From an uncultured Acholeplasmataceae bacterium (GTDB lineage Bacteria > Bacillota_I > Bacilli_A > RF39 > UBA660), in contig CAJKWD010000003.1 of NCBI GenBank assembly GCA_905203475.1, forward strand, positions 1-63,451: DNA of 63,451 nucleotides, written 5' to 3'. The translations under genes were made by a program, and so were the position numbers. Under the pieces are notes generated by a model that ran no database searches, was not told the DNA's origin, and was given only the letters and a program-made list of their open reading frames with translations. Shown here one piece after another: positions 8,353 to 16,442 of this stretch. Within the stretch, counting starts at the first letter, position 1. Every line of letters begins with the position of its first letter.

Positions 8353-9135
8353 ATGAAGATATTATATACTGGTGCAACAAGTGGAATTGCTAGGGAAGTG
8401 GTTACTTATTTAAAACACGATAGACAAATATACTGGTATTTAACTGTGCATACAAAGGAACAATTGAAACATACAAAAAAATTTTATGAACGGTGTAAAA
8501 ATATTACAGTGATGAAATTGGATATTACCAATAAAAAAGATTATCACCAATTGGATCAATTAGATATCGATCTTGTAATTCATAATGCGGCAGTTGGTTT
8601 TGGTGGTAGTCTATTTGATATACCTATAGAAAAGGTAAAAGAAAATTATGATACCAATGTTTTTGGAACATTACAATTAACACAATATTTATTTTTAAAG
8701 TTTCAACAACAAAAGCATGGTAGAATGATTTTTATGGCTTCTTTAGCGGGGATATTGCCACTTTCTTTTATTGGCAGTTATGCATCTAGTAAAGCGAGTT
8801 TGATTATGATGGCGAGGATTTTAAAGAATGAAGCAAAGTTATTAGACTTTCCATTAGATGTGATTATCATTGAACCGGGATTGTATCATACTGGCTTTAA
8901 TCAATGGTTATTTGAAAGTAAAGATACTTATATGCAGAATGATAGTTTTCAATTTCAAAGAGAGCGTATTGAAAAAAGAGAAAAATTACTGTTGCAATTT
9001 TTAGAAAAGAAAAACATGAAATCGATTGTCAAACAAATTTCTCATGCGATATATGATCCATATCCACTATCTATATATCGAGCTCCTTTTTTTCAAAGTA
9101 TAGGTGCAAAGATATATCAAATTTTATTTTGGTAA
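8353..9135 (+). CDS. Short-chain dehydrogenase/reductase
   Basis: A 260-residue Rossmann-fold NAD(P)-dependent oxidoreductase. The cofactor motif TGATSGIA is at residues about 6-13, NAA(VG) follows strand 4 at about 80, and the catalytic Tyr-x3-Lys is in YASSKAS (about 150). The upstream TTG at 8341 is rejected because GGTGA at 8343-8347 is spaced for ATG 8353. The C-terminus is basic and hydrophobic (FFQSIGAKIYQILFW), possibly membrane-associating, as in DltE-like or cell-envelope SDRs. The substrate cannot be assigned. Confidence 0.9.
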   Translation: MKILYTGATSGIAREVVTYLKHDRQIYWYLTVHTKEQLKHTKKFYERCKNITVMKLDITNKKDYHQLDQLDIDLVIHNAAVGFGGSLFDIPIEKVKENYDTNVFGTLQLTQYLFLKFQQQKHGRMIFMASLAGILPLSFIGSYASSKASLIMMARILKNEAKLLDFPLDVIIIEPGLYHTGFNQWLFESKDTYMQNDSFQFQRERIEKREKLLLQFLEKKNMKSIVKQISHAIYDPYPLSIYRAPFFQSIGAKIYQILFW

Positions 9136-9186
9136 TTGCATTTTTCTACTTGTTTCGCTATACTAAAGAAGAAGGTAGATGATATC

Positions 9187-9660
9187 ATGAAGCAAATAGG
9201 AGTTATTATATTGGGGTGTTTTGTTTTATTATTAGCAGGATGCCAAAAACAAGAGGAGCGAGTTGTTTATGAATGCAGTTTGTGGGGAAGTTTGGAATTT
9301 TATGATGCTTCTTATGTGACTGAAATTTACAGCAAGGATCAGAAACATGTATCTAAGATTCATGTTACAAATTCTTATAGTGCTAGATGGGAAGATGTTG
9401 ATAACACAAGTTTGATGGAACAGTTAAATGCCGAAAAGTCTAGTATGTATGATACATATGAACAAGTTAGTTATGAAATTCATCAATTTGGAAATAATAT
9501 TACTGCAGAGCAGTATTTAACGTTGACAGAAAAGAATTTAAAACAGTTAGAACAAGATGAACAATATCAACAAATGATGCGTGATCACAAGCTTCCCATG
9601 GATGATTATGTCAAGTGGCTGACAAATCAAAATTATCAATGTCAAAACAAAAATAGTTGA
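9187..9660 (+). CDS. Small lipoprotein
   Basis: A 157-residue predicted lipoprotein. MKQIGVIILGCFVLLLAGC is a classical type II signal peptide with lipobox LLAGC, so Cys19 should be lipidated. The mature domain is about 138 residues with two further cysteines, one near its start (YECSLWG) and one near its end (NYQCQNK), which could form a disulfide. The upstream TTG at 9136 is not used, since the signal peptide starts at 9187. It lies immediately before the fibre locus but appears to have its own start site. Function unknown. Confidence 0.8.
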   Translation: MKQIGVIILGCFVLLLAGCQKQEERVVYECSLWGSLEFYDASYVTEIYSKDQKHVSKIHVTNSYSARWEDVDNTSLMEQLNAEKSSMYDTYEQVSYEIHQFGNNITAEQYLTLTEKNLKQLEQDEQYQQMMRDHKLPMDDYVKWLTNQNYQCQNKNS

Positions 9661-9688
9661 TTGACAATCTGCTCGGATATGATATAAT
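9661..9688 (+). promoter_or_regulatory. Sigma-A promoter of the fibre locus
   Basis: Consensus TTGACA (9661-9666) and TATAAT (9683-9688) with a 16-base spacer, 32 bases upstream of the first fibre gene, which also has an AGGAGGA ribosome site (9704-9710). Strong signals on both levels fit an abundant product. Confidence 0.85.
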
Positions 9689-9720
9689 TGTTATAGTAAA
9701 AATAGGAGGAAGTAGAAGTT

Positions 9721-10224
9721 ATGGAAAAAAAGAATTATGTTATTATTGCATTAGTATGTGCCATTGCAGTTATGGCTGTTGGTTACTCATTACTTGCGCA
9801 AACATTAACAATCAATGGTACTGCTACAATCACAAGTAACTGGAATGTAGCAATTACAAATATTACTGAAGGAGATAATCAAGGTACAACAGCTACAAAT
9901 AAAACACCTGCCAAATACACTGGTACTTCAGCAACATTTGATGTTGAACTTGTAAAACCAGGCGATAAAATGGTTTACGATATTACAGTGTCAAACACAG
10001 GTACTTTAAATGCAAAATTAACAGGTCTTACTGTAAATCCATCTGTAACTGCAGAATCTGGAATTTATTATAAAGTAACTGGTGTAACACAAGATGTTAC
10101 AACATTAGATGCTGATAATACAAATACTGTTACTGTAGAAGTAGGATGGGCAGCTGGAGATACAACAACTCCAACAGAAAAAACTGTTCCATTAACAGTA
10201 AATTTAGTTTATACACAATATTAG
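9721..10224 (+). CDS. TasA/camelysin-like secreted fibre protein 1
   Basis: A 167-residue protein with an N-terminal hydrophobic signal segment (residues about 6-26) ending near SLLAQTL. An all-beta domain follows, rich in Thr and Asn with no cysteine. The stretch LVKPGDKMVYDITVSNTGTL resembles the strand-PGD-strand pattern of TasA/CalY-type matrix proteins. Export and processing probably depend on the ER-type signal peptidase encoded at 11352. First of three tandem paralogues sharing WNVAITNITEG and most of the domain. Family placement is by pattern and context, not by search; a surface filament or matrix role is inference. Confidence 0.78.
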   Translation: MEKKNYVIIALVCAIAVMAVGYSLLAQTLTINGTATITSNWNVAITNITEGDNQGTTATNKTPAKYTGTSATFDVELVKPGDKMVYDITVSNTGTLNAKLTGLTVNPSVTAESGIYYKVTGVTQDVTTLDADNTNTVTVEVGWAAGDTTTPTEKTVPLTVNLVYTQY

Positions 10225-10244
10225 AAAGAAGGAGAGTTTAAATA

Positions 10245-10751
10245 ATGGAAACTAAAGGAAGAAATATTATTATTGGTACTTTACTTGCTGCTGTAGCAAT
10301 CATGGCAGTAGGTTATGCAGCATTAGCACAAACATTACAAATTAATGGTACTGCTACAATTACAAGTAACTGGGATGTAGCAATTACAAATATTACAGAA
10401 GGTACTCCAACAGGTACTGCAACAAATAAAACACCTGCAACACACAATGGTACATCAGCAACATTTGATGTTAACCTTGTAAAACCAGGTGATAAAATGG
10501 TTTATGAAGTAACTGTTCACAATGGTGGTACTTTAAATGCAAAATTAACAGGTCTTACTGTAAGTCCACAAGATCCTGCAGATAATGGTATTTACTATAA
10601 AGTAACTGGTGTAACTGAAAATACAACTACACTTGATGCTGGAGAAGACAATGTTATTACAGTAGAAGTAGGATGGGTATCAACAGATACAACAATGCCT
10701 ACACAAAAAACGCAAGAACTTACAGTTAACTTAACTTATACACAATATTAA
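10245..10751 (+). CDS. TasA/camelysin-like secreted fibre protein 2
   Basis: A 168-residue paralogue of its neighbours, starting 20 bases after the previous stop with a GAAGGAG ribosome site. Layout is the same: hydrophobic export segment (LLAAVAIMAVGYAALAQ), then a Cys-free Thr-rich beta domain with LVKPGDKMVYEVTVHNGG and a VNLTYTQY end. The signal region is almost identical at DNA level to that of the next gene, pointing to recent duplication or gene conversion. The third paralogue and this one share HNGG where the first has SNTG. Confidence 0.78.
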   Translation: METKGRNIIIGTLLAAVAIMAVGYAALAQTLQINGTATITSNWDVAITNITEGTPTGTATNKTPATHNGTSATFDVNLVKPGDKMVYEVTVHNGGTLNAKLTGLTVSPQDPADNGIYYKVTGVTENTTTLDAGEDNVITVEVGWVSTDTTMPTQKTQELTVNLTYTQY

Positions 10752-10771
10752 TAGTATGAAGGAGAAAAAAT

Positions 10772-11284
10772 ATGGATTCAAATAAAGGTAGAAATATTGT
10801 GATTGGTGCTTTACTTGCTGCTGTAGCAATTATGGCAGTAGGTTATGCAGCATTAGCACAAACATTAACAATTAATGGTACTGCAAGTATTTCAAGTACT
10901 TGGAATGTAGCGATTACTGATATTACTGAAGGTGAAGCTACTGGTACGGCAACAAATGCAGAAGGAAGTCCAACTCATGATGGTACTTCAGCAACTTTCA
11001 ATGTTAATCTTGTAAAACCTGGAGATAAAATGGTTTATGAGATTACAGTTCACAATGGTGGATCATTAAATGCCAAATTAACTGGTTTAACAGTTACACC
11101 TGAAACACCAGCTTCAACTGGAATTTATTATAAAGTAACTGGTGTTACTGTTAATTCAACAACATTGAATGCAGGAGCAGACAATAAAATTACTGTTGAA
11201 GTAGGATGGAATGCAGCAGATACAACAATGCCTGCACAAAAAACACAACCACTTACAGTTAATTTAACTTATACACAAGTATAA
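10772..11284 (+). CDS. TasA/camelysin-like secreted fibre protein 3
   Basis: A 170-residue third tandem paralogue, 20 bases after the second. Export segment LLAAVAIMAVGYAALAQ, then a beta domain with LVKPGDKMVYEITVHNGG and end NLTYTQV. Differences from paralogue 2 lie mainly in loops (around GEATGTATNAEGSPTHDG and ETPASTG). Equal spacing of all three genes suggests duplication of gene plus ribosome site as a unit. A hairpin with T run between this gene and the signal peptidase could reduce downstream expression relative to the fibres. Confidence 0.78.
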   Translation: MDSNKGRNIVIGALLAAVAIMAVGYAALAQTLTINGTASISSTWNVAITDITEGEATGTATNAEGSPTHDGTSATFNVNLVKPGDKMVYEITVHNGGSLNAKLTGLTVTPETPASTGIYYKVTGVTVNSTTLNAGADNKITVEVGWNAADTTMPAQKTQPLTVNLTYTQV

Positions 11285-11294
11285 AAAAGAATAC

Positions 11295-11317
11295 AGGGGA
11301 AGGCGACCTGCCTTTTT
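11295..11317 (+). terminator. Attenuator-like hairpin after the fibre genes
   Basis: AGGGGAAGGC (11295-11304) can pair with GCCTTTTTCCT (11310-11320); the arm contains five T. It lies within what looks like one operon, so it may be a partial terminator lowering signal peptidase levels relative to fibre protein. Confidence 0.5.
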
Positions 11318-11341
11318 CCTTATCAGGAGGTCAAGATAAGG
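11318..11341 (+). promoter_or_regulatory. Hairpin enclosing an AGGAGG sequence
   Basis: CCTTATC (11318-11324) pairs perfectly with GATAAGG (11335-11341); the 10-nt loop contains AGGAGG. It overlaps the 3' arm of the preceding attenuator-like hairpin by three bases, so the two structures compete. The start codon at 11352 is served by GGAAGG next to the stem. Confidence 0.45.
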
Positions 11342-11351
11342 AAGGTAATAT

Positions 11352-12518
11352 ATGAAAAAAATAAATAGTAAAATATGGGTGGTCTATGGAATTCTAATCG
11401 TATATTTATTCTTACTTATCTTATTTCCACCCTTATTTAAATCAGGTATATATACAAAATTAATTCAACAAATTTTATGGTTTGGACTAGCTTTCTATTG
11501 TTATTATGCATCTGATAAAGAATCATTTCGGAATCGTGATAAAACAGGTAAGATCCAAATTGTAGTTATTTTTACGATTATATATCTGATGGTATACTTT
11601 GTTTTAGGATTGCTTTTTGGCTATAAAAGAAGTCCATATGCACATACCTTTTCAGCAATATTAACAAATATTTGGGTATTTATTCCAGTTATAATGTTTC
11701 AGGAATATATCCGTGCTGTTTTGGTACGTTTTACTAAAAGAAATGAAACATTATTAGTAATCATTTTCTTGTTGTTTAGTTTGATTGAATTAAATTATGG
11801 TTCAATGGGAGCTTCTTTTGCTACCAAAGAATCAGCGTTTAAATATATTTCATCAACATTATTACCAACGTTAACAAGAAATGCTTTATTTACATATTTT
11901 GCGTTAGTATGTGATTACTGGCCGAGTATGATTTTTAGAACAGCTGTCATGGCTATGAATGTTTTATTACCAATCTTTCCAGATCTAGATTGGTTCGTTA
12001 CAGGACTTTTAGAGTTATCGACTTATGTAATTATGTTTATTAGTGTTAATTACATGAATGATCTATCAAAACGTGTAACAGTTAGAACAACTCGAAGAGC
12101 ACAACGAACGTCGAATCCAAAAGTAACAATACCATTATTGGTAGTATTATTGGTATTTGTCTGTTTCGTAGCTGGATTCTTTACTTATCGACCAATTGCA
12201 ATTGTATCAGATAGTATGGTTCCAAAATTTGCTCGTGGTGATGCAGTCGTTGTAAAAAAATTGTCTAACAAAGAGAAAAAGTCATTACAGAAAAATGATA
12301 TTATCCAATATTCTCTTGATGGTAGAACAATTGTCCATCGCATTCATAAAAAAATAAAAGATGAAAATGGAAATATTACATATCAAACAAAGGGAGATAA
12401 TAACAATGCTCCAGATGATAAATTAGTTACTTTAAAACAGGTAAAAGGAAAAGTAACATTTGTAGTTCCTTATGCCGGATGGCCATCTGTTTTAATTTAT
12501 GATTTCTTAAAGGAATAG
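11352..12518 (+). CDS. ER-type signal peptidase I (SipW-like) with long membrane N-terminus
   Basis: A 388-residue membrane protein. Residues 1 to about 240 hold several hydrophobic segments not found in ordinary SipW. After a basic linker and another helix (about 259-277) comes the peptidase S26 domain. It has the nucleophile in SDSMVPKF (Ser288) and VHRIH (His329) in place of the bacterial-type Lys, plus GDNNNAPDD supplying the Asp. Ser-His is the ER/archaeal/SipW type that processes TasA and camelysin precursors. Position between fibre genes supports that role. The extra N-terminal domain may be a regulatory or docking unit (inference). Confidence 0.88.
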   Translation: MKKINSKIWVVYGILIVYLFLLILFPPLFKSGIYTKLIQQILWFGLAFYCYYASDKESFRNRDKTGKIQIVVIFTIIYLMVYFVLGLLFGYKRSPYAHTFSAILTNIWVFIPVIMFQEYIRAVLVRFTKRNETLLVIIFLLFSLIELNYGSMGASFATKESAFKYISSTLLPTLTRNALFTYFALVCDYWPSMIFRTAVMAMNVLLPIFPDLDWFVTGLLELSTYVIMFISVNYMNDLSKRVTVRTTRRAQRTSNPKVTIPLLVVLLVFVCFVAGFFTYRPIAIVSDSMVPKFARGDAVVVKKLSNKEKKSLQKNDIIQYSLDGRTIVHRIHKKIKDENGNITYQTKGDNNNAPDDKLVTLKQVKGKVTFVVPYAGWPSVLIYDFLKE

Positions 12519-12526
12519 GTGAGAAA

Positions 12527-13612
12527 ATGAAAGATAAAAAGGGACATATCACAGAAATATTAAATACGAGACTGATGCGTTTCTTATTGATATTTCTTGC
12601 ATTAATACTTTTATTCTTATCTTTGAAAATGGGAATTGATTCTCTTTCATGGAAGAGTAAAAGAAATACAGATAATGTACTTTATTCATATAATATTAAA
12701 AAGGGATATTCTTATGCAGCAAATTTAACTCCGAATGAATTTATTGATGAGAATCCTCAAGGTATGAATCAATTATATATATCAAAGTTAATTAATAATT
12801 TTGATGTTGTGATGAATTATTCTTATTCAGCAAGCAAACCATTAAATTTAAAATATCAATATAAGATTGTTTCATCTATTGTTGGAGAATATCATAATAC
12901 TCCAGATGGTGAAAAAGCAGAAGTATGGGTAAAAGAGTTCCCTGTTACAAATCCCGTTGAAAAGACAGTGAACAATAGTAATTCATTCAATATTCAAGAG
13001 AAATTTACGGTAGATTTTCATTATTATGACAATTACGTAAAAGAATTCATGAGACAAGTCGGTGTTACAATTGATGCTTATTTAAAATTAGAGTTACAAG
13101 TAACTACTGATGGAGAATTAAAAGATAACATGAATACACTTCATGACACACAAACAGTTACCATGAAGATTCCATTAAATGAAGATGTATTTGCAATTTC
13201 TGGAGATAGTAATAAGACTGTAAATAAAAATATTTCTGGTATTGATACTTATGTTGAGAAAGTAAATCCAGGAAAACTAGTTGTATGTGTTATCATGCTT
13301 GTGATTTCCATTTCAATTTTAGCTTATGTATTACGTAATTTATTTAAAGGTGTTAAGAAAGATGAATATCAGAGTCAAAAAGATAAGATCTTAAAGGAAT
13401 ATGGAGATATCATTGTTGAGACTACAAGTCCAGTTGACTTCGGTGAATATCAAGTAATTAGTGTTAAGAACTTTAATGAAATGATTGATCTAGAAGAAGA
13501 ATTACATGTTCCAATTCTTTATTTCGAACCAGCGGTTGGTGAAGAGTCTTGGTTTATGTTAATTCATGACAAGGTACTTTATAAATATGAATTAAAACAA
13601 GGTGATGAATAA
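12527..13612 (+). CDS. DUF5305-like bitopic membrane protein
   Basis: A 361-residue protein with a membrane helix at about 17-37 (LMRFLLIFLALILLFLSL), a roughly 210-residue external beta-rich region (YSYNIKKGYSYAANLTPNEF, VVMNYSYSASKPLNLKYQYK) and a second helix at about 250-270. A cytoplasmic C-terminal tail of about 90 residues ends the protein. The layout resembles DUF5305 proteins, best known beside signal peptidases in archaea; this is recall, not a search. It starts 8 bases after the signal peptidase stop and ends in a terminator, so the pair should be cotranscribed. A chaperone or assembly-platform role for the fibre proteins is inference. Confidence 0.7.
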   Translation: MKDKKGHITEILNTRLMRFLLIFLALILLFLSLKMGIDSLSWKSKRNTDNVLYSYNIKKGYSYAANLTPNEFIDENPQGMNQLYISKLINNFDVVMNYSYSASKPLNLKYQYKIVSSIVGEYHNTPDGEKAEVWVKEFPVTNPVEKTVNNSNSFNIQEKFTVDFHYYDNYVKEFMRQVGVTIDAYLKLELQVTTDGELKDNMNTLHDTQTVTMKIPLNEDVFAISGDSNKTVNKNISGIDTYVEKVNPGKLVVCVIMLVISISILAYVLRNLFKGVKKDEYQSQKDKILKEYGDIIVETTSPVDFGEYQVISVKNFNEMIDLEEELHVPILYFEPAVGEESWFMLIHDKVLYKYELKQGDE

Positions 13613-13626
13613 TACCTTGTTTTTTT
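13594..13626 (+). terminator. Terminator of the signal peptidase/DUF5305-like unit
   Basis: AAAACAAGGT / ACCTTGTTTT perfect 10-bp stem beginning in the last codons of the preceding gene, followed by six T. Confidence 0.85.
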
Positions 13627-13652
13627 ATTCTGGAAGCCCATTATAAAAATAT

Positions 13653-13681
13653 TTGAAATATAATATACATTGTGGTACAAT
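13653..13681 (+). promoter_or_regulatory. Promoter of the fourth fibre gene
   Basis: TTGAAA (13653-13658), 17 bases, TACAAT (13676-13681); a GGAGG ribosome site follows at 13697-13701. Confidence 0.7.
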
Positions 13682-13708
13682 GATAGTATAAAGTACGGAG
13701 GTATGAAT

Positions 13709-14218
13709 ATGAATAAAAAAGCGGGTAAAAATACCGTCATTGGATTTTTAGTTGTTGCAATTTTAATTATGGCAGCGGGATATGCACTTTTAAGCTCTCA
13801 GTTAAAGATTACTGGAACAGCTGAGGTTACAAGTAGTTGGAATGTTGCAATTACTGCTATTACAGAAGGTACTGCAATTGGTACGGCTAAAAATAGAACC
13901 CCAGCAACATCAACAGGTACAACAGCAACATTTGATGTTGAATTGCAAAAACCAGGAGATAGTATGACTTATGATATTACTATTTCAAATAAAGGATCAT
14001 TAAATGCTGTATTAGATTCTATGGTAATTACACCTGGTGAAGGTGGCAGTGAGGCAATTACATATTCAGTTACTGGAGTAACCAAAGGAACACGATTAGA
14101 TGTAGATACAACAAATACTGTAACAGTAAAAGTAGAATGGGATGATAGTCTTTCTACTATGCCAGAAGTTACTACTAAGACATTAACAGTTACTTTAAAT
14201 TATGTACAACAAGATTAA
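13709..14218 (+). CDS. TasA/camelysin-like secreted fibre protein 4
   Basis: A 169-residue divergent paralogue of the three genes at 9721-11284. The export segment is VIGFLVVAILIMAAGYALLS; the mature domain keeps WNVAITAITEGTAIGTA, LQKPGDSMTYDITISNKGSL and ends NYVQQD. ATG 13709 is chosen over 13703 and 13670 because GGAGG lies 7 bases upstream. It has its own promoter and terminator, so it can be made at a different level from the tandem set, for example as an anchor or minor subunit (inference). The mature part contains no Cys. Confidence 0.78.
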   Translation: MNKKAGKNTVIGFLVVAILIMAAGYALLSSQLKITGTAEVTSSWNVAITAITEGTAIGTAKNRTPATSTGTTATFDVELQKPGDSMTYDITISNKGSLNAVLDSMVITPGEGGSEAITYSVTGVTKGTRLDVDTTNTVTVKVEWDDSLSTMPEVTTKTLTVTLNYVQQD

Positions 14219-14238
14219 GGCTTTATTTGGCCTTTTTT
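14217..14238 (+). terminator. Terminator after fibre gene 4
   Basis: AAGGC / GCCTT stem with an 8-nt loop and a T run. The -35 box of the next promoter lies inside it. Confidence 0.6.
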
Positions 14239-14255
14239 ATTTGTTATGATATAAT
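14227..14255 (+). promoter_or_regulatory. Promoter of the GH25 gene
   Basis: TTGGCC (14227-14232), 17 bases, consensus TATAAT (14250-14255), followed by AGGAGAG ahead of ATG 14279. Confidence 0.65.
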
Positions 14256-14278
14256 ACCTTGTAGATAGGAGAGTAGTT

Positions 14279-16369
14279 ATGGGAAAGAAGATGATTTTAG
14301 CAACAACTTTATTAGTTGCTCTTCCAGCAACTCATGTAAATGCGTTAGAGGAAAAAGCAACTGTAAGTGAAATACCGGAAACATCAATCCAACAATCACA
14401 AGAGCAAGAAAAAGTAGAGACTCCAAATGAATCCAATACAAATTCTGAATATACAGAATCAACAATTCCTGAGGTACCAGAAGAAACAACGACAAATAAT
14501 CAAGTAGTAACGGAACAACCTAGTGAATCACCTGTTATTTCTGTAAAATTAACAGGATTTCAAGTGATAAATGGTGAGACTTATTATTTTGATGAGCCTG
14601 GTCATAAAGTAACAGGATTACATAAAATTGGAGATTTTAAATATTATTTTGAAGCAGATGGTAGATTATTTAAGGATGGTTTTAAAGTACTAGATGGTAA
14701 TACCTATTTCTTTAGTCGCGTTGATGGAAGAATGAGAACAGGAATGTTTGAAGTAGATACGCCGTTAAATATGTATTATTTTGATGAGACAACAGGTATT
14801 ATGCAAACAGGATTACATAAAATTGGGGAATACACTTATTACTTTGAAAGTGATGGAAAATTATTTCATAATGGTGTCAAAGAAATCAATGGTAAAAAAT
14901 ATTTCTTTAGTAGAGTAGATGGACGTATGCGTTATGGATTATTTGAAGTAGATACGCCGAACAATTACTATTACTTTGATGAGAATACTGGCGAAATGAT
15001 TACTGGATTACAAAAAATTGGAACATATTACTACTATTTTGAAGAAAATGGCTCATTATATCGTAATGGATTTAAAGTGTTAAATGGTAATACTTATTTC
15101 TTTAGTCGTGTCGATGGTAGAATGAGAACCGGAATGTTTGAAGTAGATACGCCGTTAAATATGTATTATTTTGATGAGACAACAGGTATTATGCAAACAG
15201 GATTACATAAAATTGGGGAATACACTTATTACTTTGAAAGTGATGGAAAATTATTTCATAATGGTGTCAAAGAAATCAATGGTAAAAAATATTTCTTTAG
15301 TAGAGTAGATGGACGTATGCGTTATGGATTATTTGAAGTAGATACGCCGAACAATTACTATTACTTTGATGAGAATACTGGCGAAATGATTACTGGATTA
15401 AAGAAGATTGGAGATAAATATTATTATTTTGAAGAAAATGGTCCATTATATCGTGGGGGATTTAAAGTACTAGATGGTAAAACTTATTTCTTTAGTCGTG
15501 TTGATGGTAATCGACGTACTGGAATGTTTAGCATAGACGGTGTTTATTACTATTTTGATGAAAACTCTGGAGAAATGCAAACAGGATATCAAGTAATTAA
15601 TGGAATGACATATTATTTCAACGAAGATGGTTCATTATATAATGGCTTTTACACGGTCAATGGGAATAAATATTACATGCAACCAGATGGTACTAGAGCA
15701 GTTGGTTGGCATACTTTGCAAGGAGTGAAATATTACTTTAATGCTAATGGTATGTTAATTGCTAGTAATGCGAAATTTATTATCGATGTTTCCAGTTGGC
15801 AAGGGGTCATTGATTGGGATGCAGTAAAAGCAGAAGGTAAAGTAGATGGTGTCATTCTACGTATGGCAATTAATGATGTTTTAGTAGATACACAATTTGA
15901 ACGTAATTTAAGAGAATTACAACGTTTGGGTATACCTTTTGGTGTTTATCTTTATAGTTATGCGGAAAATGGGACAGAAGCAAAAATGGAAGCTGATTGG
16001 ATGGTAACATTACTTAGAAGATATAATATTCAACCTGCTTTAGGAGTTTATTATGATATTGAAGAGTGGACCCATTTAACACCAAGTGATTTTGATTCAA
16101 TTATTCCTACTTTTGTAAATACAGTAAAACAAGCAGGATATTCTAATGTTGGTATTTATGCTTCTAAAAACTATATTAATACTTATTTTAGCGATGCGGT
16201 GAAGCCATATGTTACTTGGGTAGCACAATATTATTATCAATGTAATTATCAAGGAAGTTATCAAATGTGGCAATATGGTGGTGGAAATGAAGGAGAATAT
16301 GTTGCTGGTATTAATGGTAGAGTTGATTCTAATGTATGGAGTGACTCCTTCGAAAAAATTGTTTCATAA
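14279..16369 (+). CDS. Secreted GH25 lysozyme with cell-wall-binding repeats
   Basis: A 696-residue exported muramidase. A signal peptide (residues 1 to about 22, ending HVNA) is followed by a Ser/Thr/Glu-rich linker to about 85. Some 20 choline-binding-like repeats (INGKKYFFSRVDGRM, YYYFDENTGEM type) extend to about 495. The GH25 domain begins IDVSSWQGVIDWDAVK; its catalytic acids are expected at the first Asp and in YYDIEEW, and the fold ends with YQMWQYGG. It would cut peptidoglycan at MurNAc-GlcNAc bonds. A 130-residue block is duplicated perfectly at DNA level. Next to the fibre genes it may remodel the wall for fibre exit or act in cell separation (inference). Confidence 0.9.
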   Translation: MGKKMILATTLLVALPATHVNALEEKATVSEIPETSIQQSQEQEKVETPNESNTNSEYTESTIPEVPEETTTNNQVVTEQPSESPVISVKLTGFQVINGETYYFDEPGHKVTGLHKIGDFKYYFEADGRLFKDGFKVLDGNTYFFSRVDGRMRTGMFEVDTPLNMYYFDETTGIMQTGLHKIGEYTYYFESDGKLFHNGVKEINGKKYFFSRVDGRMRYGLFEVDTPNNYYYFDENTGEMITGLQKIGTYYYYFEENGSLYRNGFKVLNGNTYFFSRVDGRMRTGMFEVDTPLNMYYFDETTGIMQTGLHKIGEYTYYFESDGKLFHNGVKEINGKKYFFSRVDGRMRYGLFEVDTPNNYYYFDENTGEMITGLKKIGDKYYYFEENGPLYRGGFKVLDGKTYFFSRVDGNRRTGMFSIDGVYYYFDENSGEMQTGYQVINGMTYYFNEDGSLYNGFYTVNGNKYYMQPDGTRAVGWHTLQGVKYYFNANGMLIASNAKFIIDVSSWQGVIDWDAVKAEGKVDGVILRMAINDVLVDTQFERNLRELQRLGIPFGVYLYSYAENGTEAKMEADWMVTLLRRYNIQPALGVYYDIEEWTHLTPSDFDSIIPTFVNTVKQAGYSNVGIYASKNYINTYFSDAVKPYVTWVAQYYYQCNYQGSYQMWQYGGGNEGEYVAGINGRVDSNVWSDSFEKIVS
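14741..15010 (+). repeat. Perfect 270-bp direct repeat, copy A
   Basis: Identical base for base to 15131-15400, offset 390 bp (130 codons, in frame). It encodes several cell-wall-binding repeats of the GH25 protein. Identity at silent sites means a recent duplication or gene conversion. Confidence 0.95.
15131..15400 (+). repeat. Perfect 270-bp direct repeat, copy B
   Basis: Second copy of 14741-15010. Recombination between copies would delete or add 130 residues without changing frame, so repeat number may vary between strains. Confidence 0.95.
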
Positions 16370-16370
16370 A

Positions 16371-16398
16371 AGTAACAGAGAGTTCTGTTGCTTTTTTT
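16371..16398 (+). terminator. Terminator of the GH25 gene
   Basis: AGTAACAGA / TCTGTTGCT stem (one G-T pair), loop GAGT, then seven T. Confidence 0.8.
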
Positions 16399-16442
16399 AT
16401 AATGAAAAATACTTGTTTTAAAAAGAAATATTCAAAAAAGTA

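Noticed and set aside
9657..9839. 60-codon open frame upstream of the first fibre gene
   Set aside because: It covers the promoter and overlaps the real fibre gene in another frame; no ribosome site.
14741..15400. CRISPR-like repeat array
   Set aside because: The repeats are in-frame cell-wall-binding units of one protein, not short spaced repeats; no cas gene is present.
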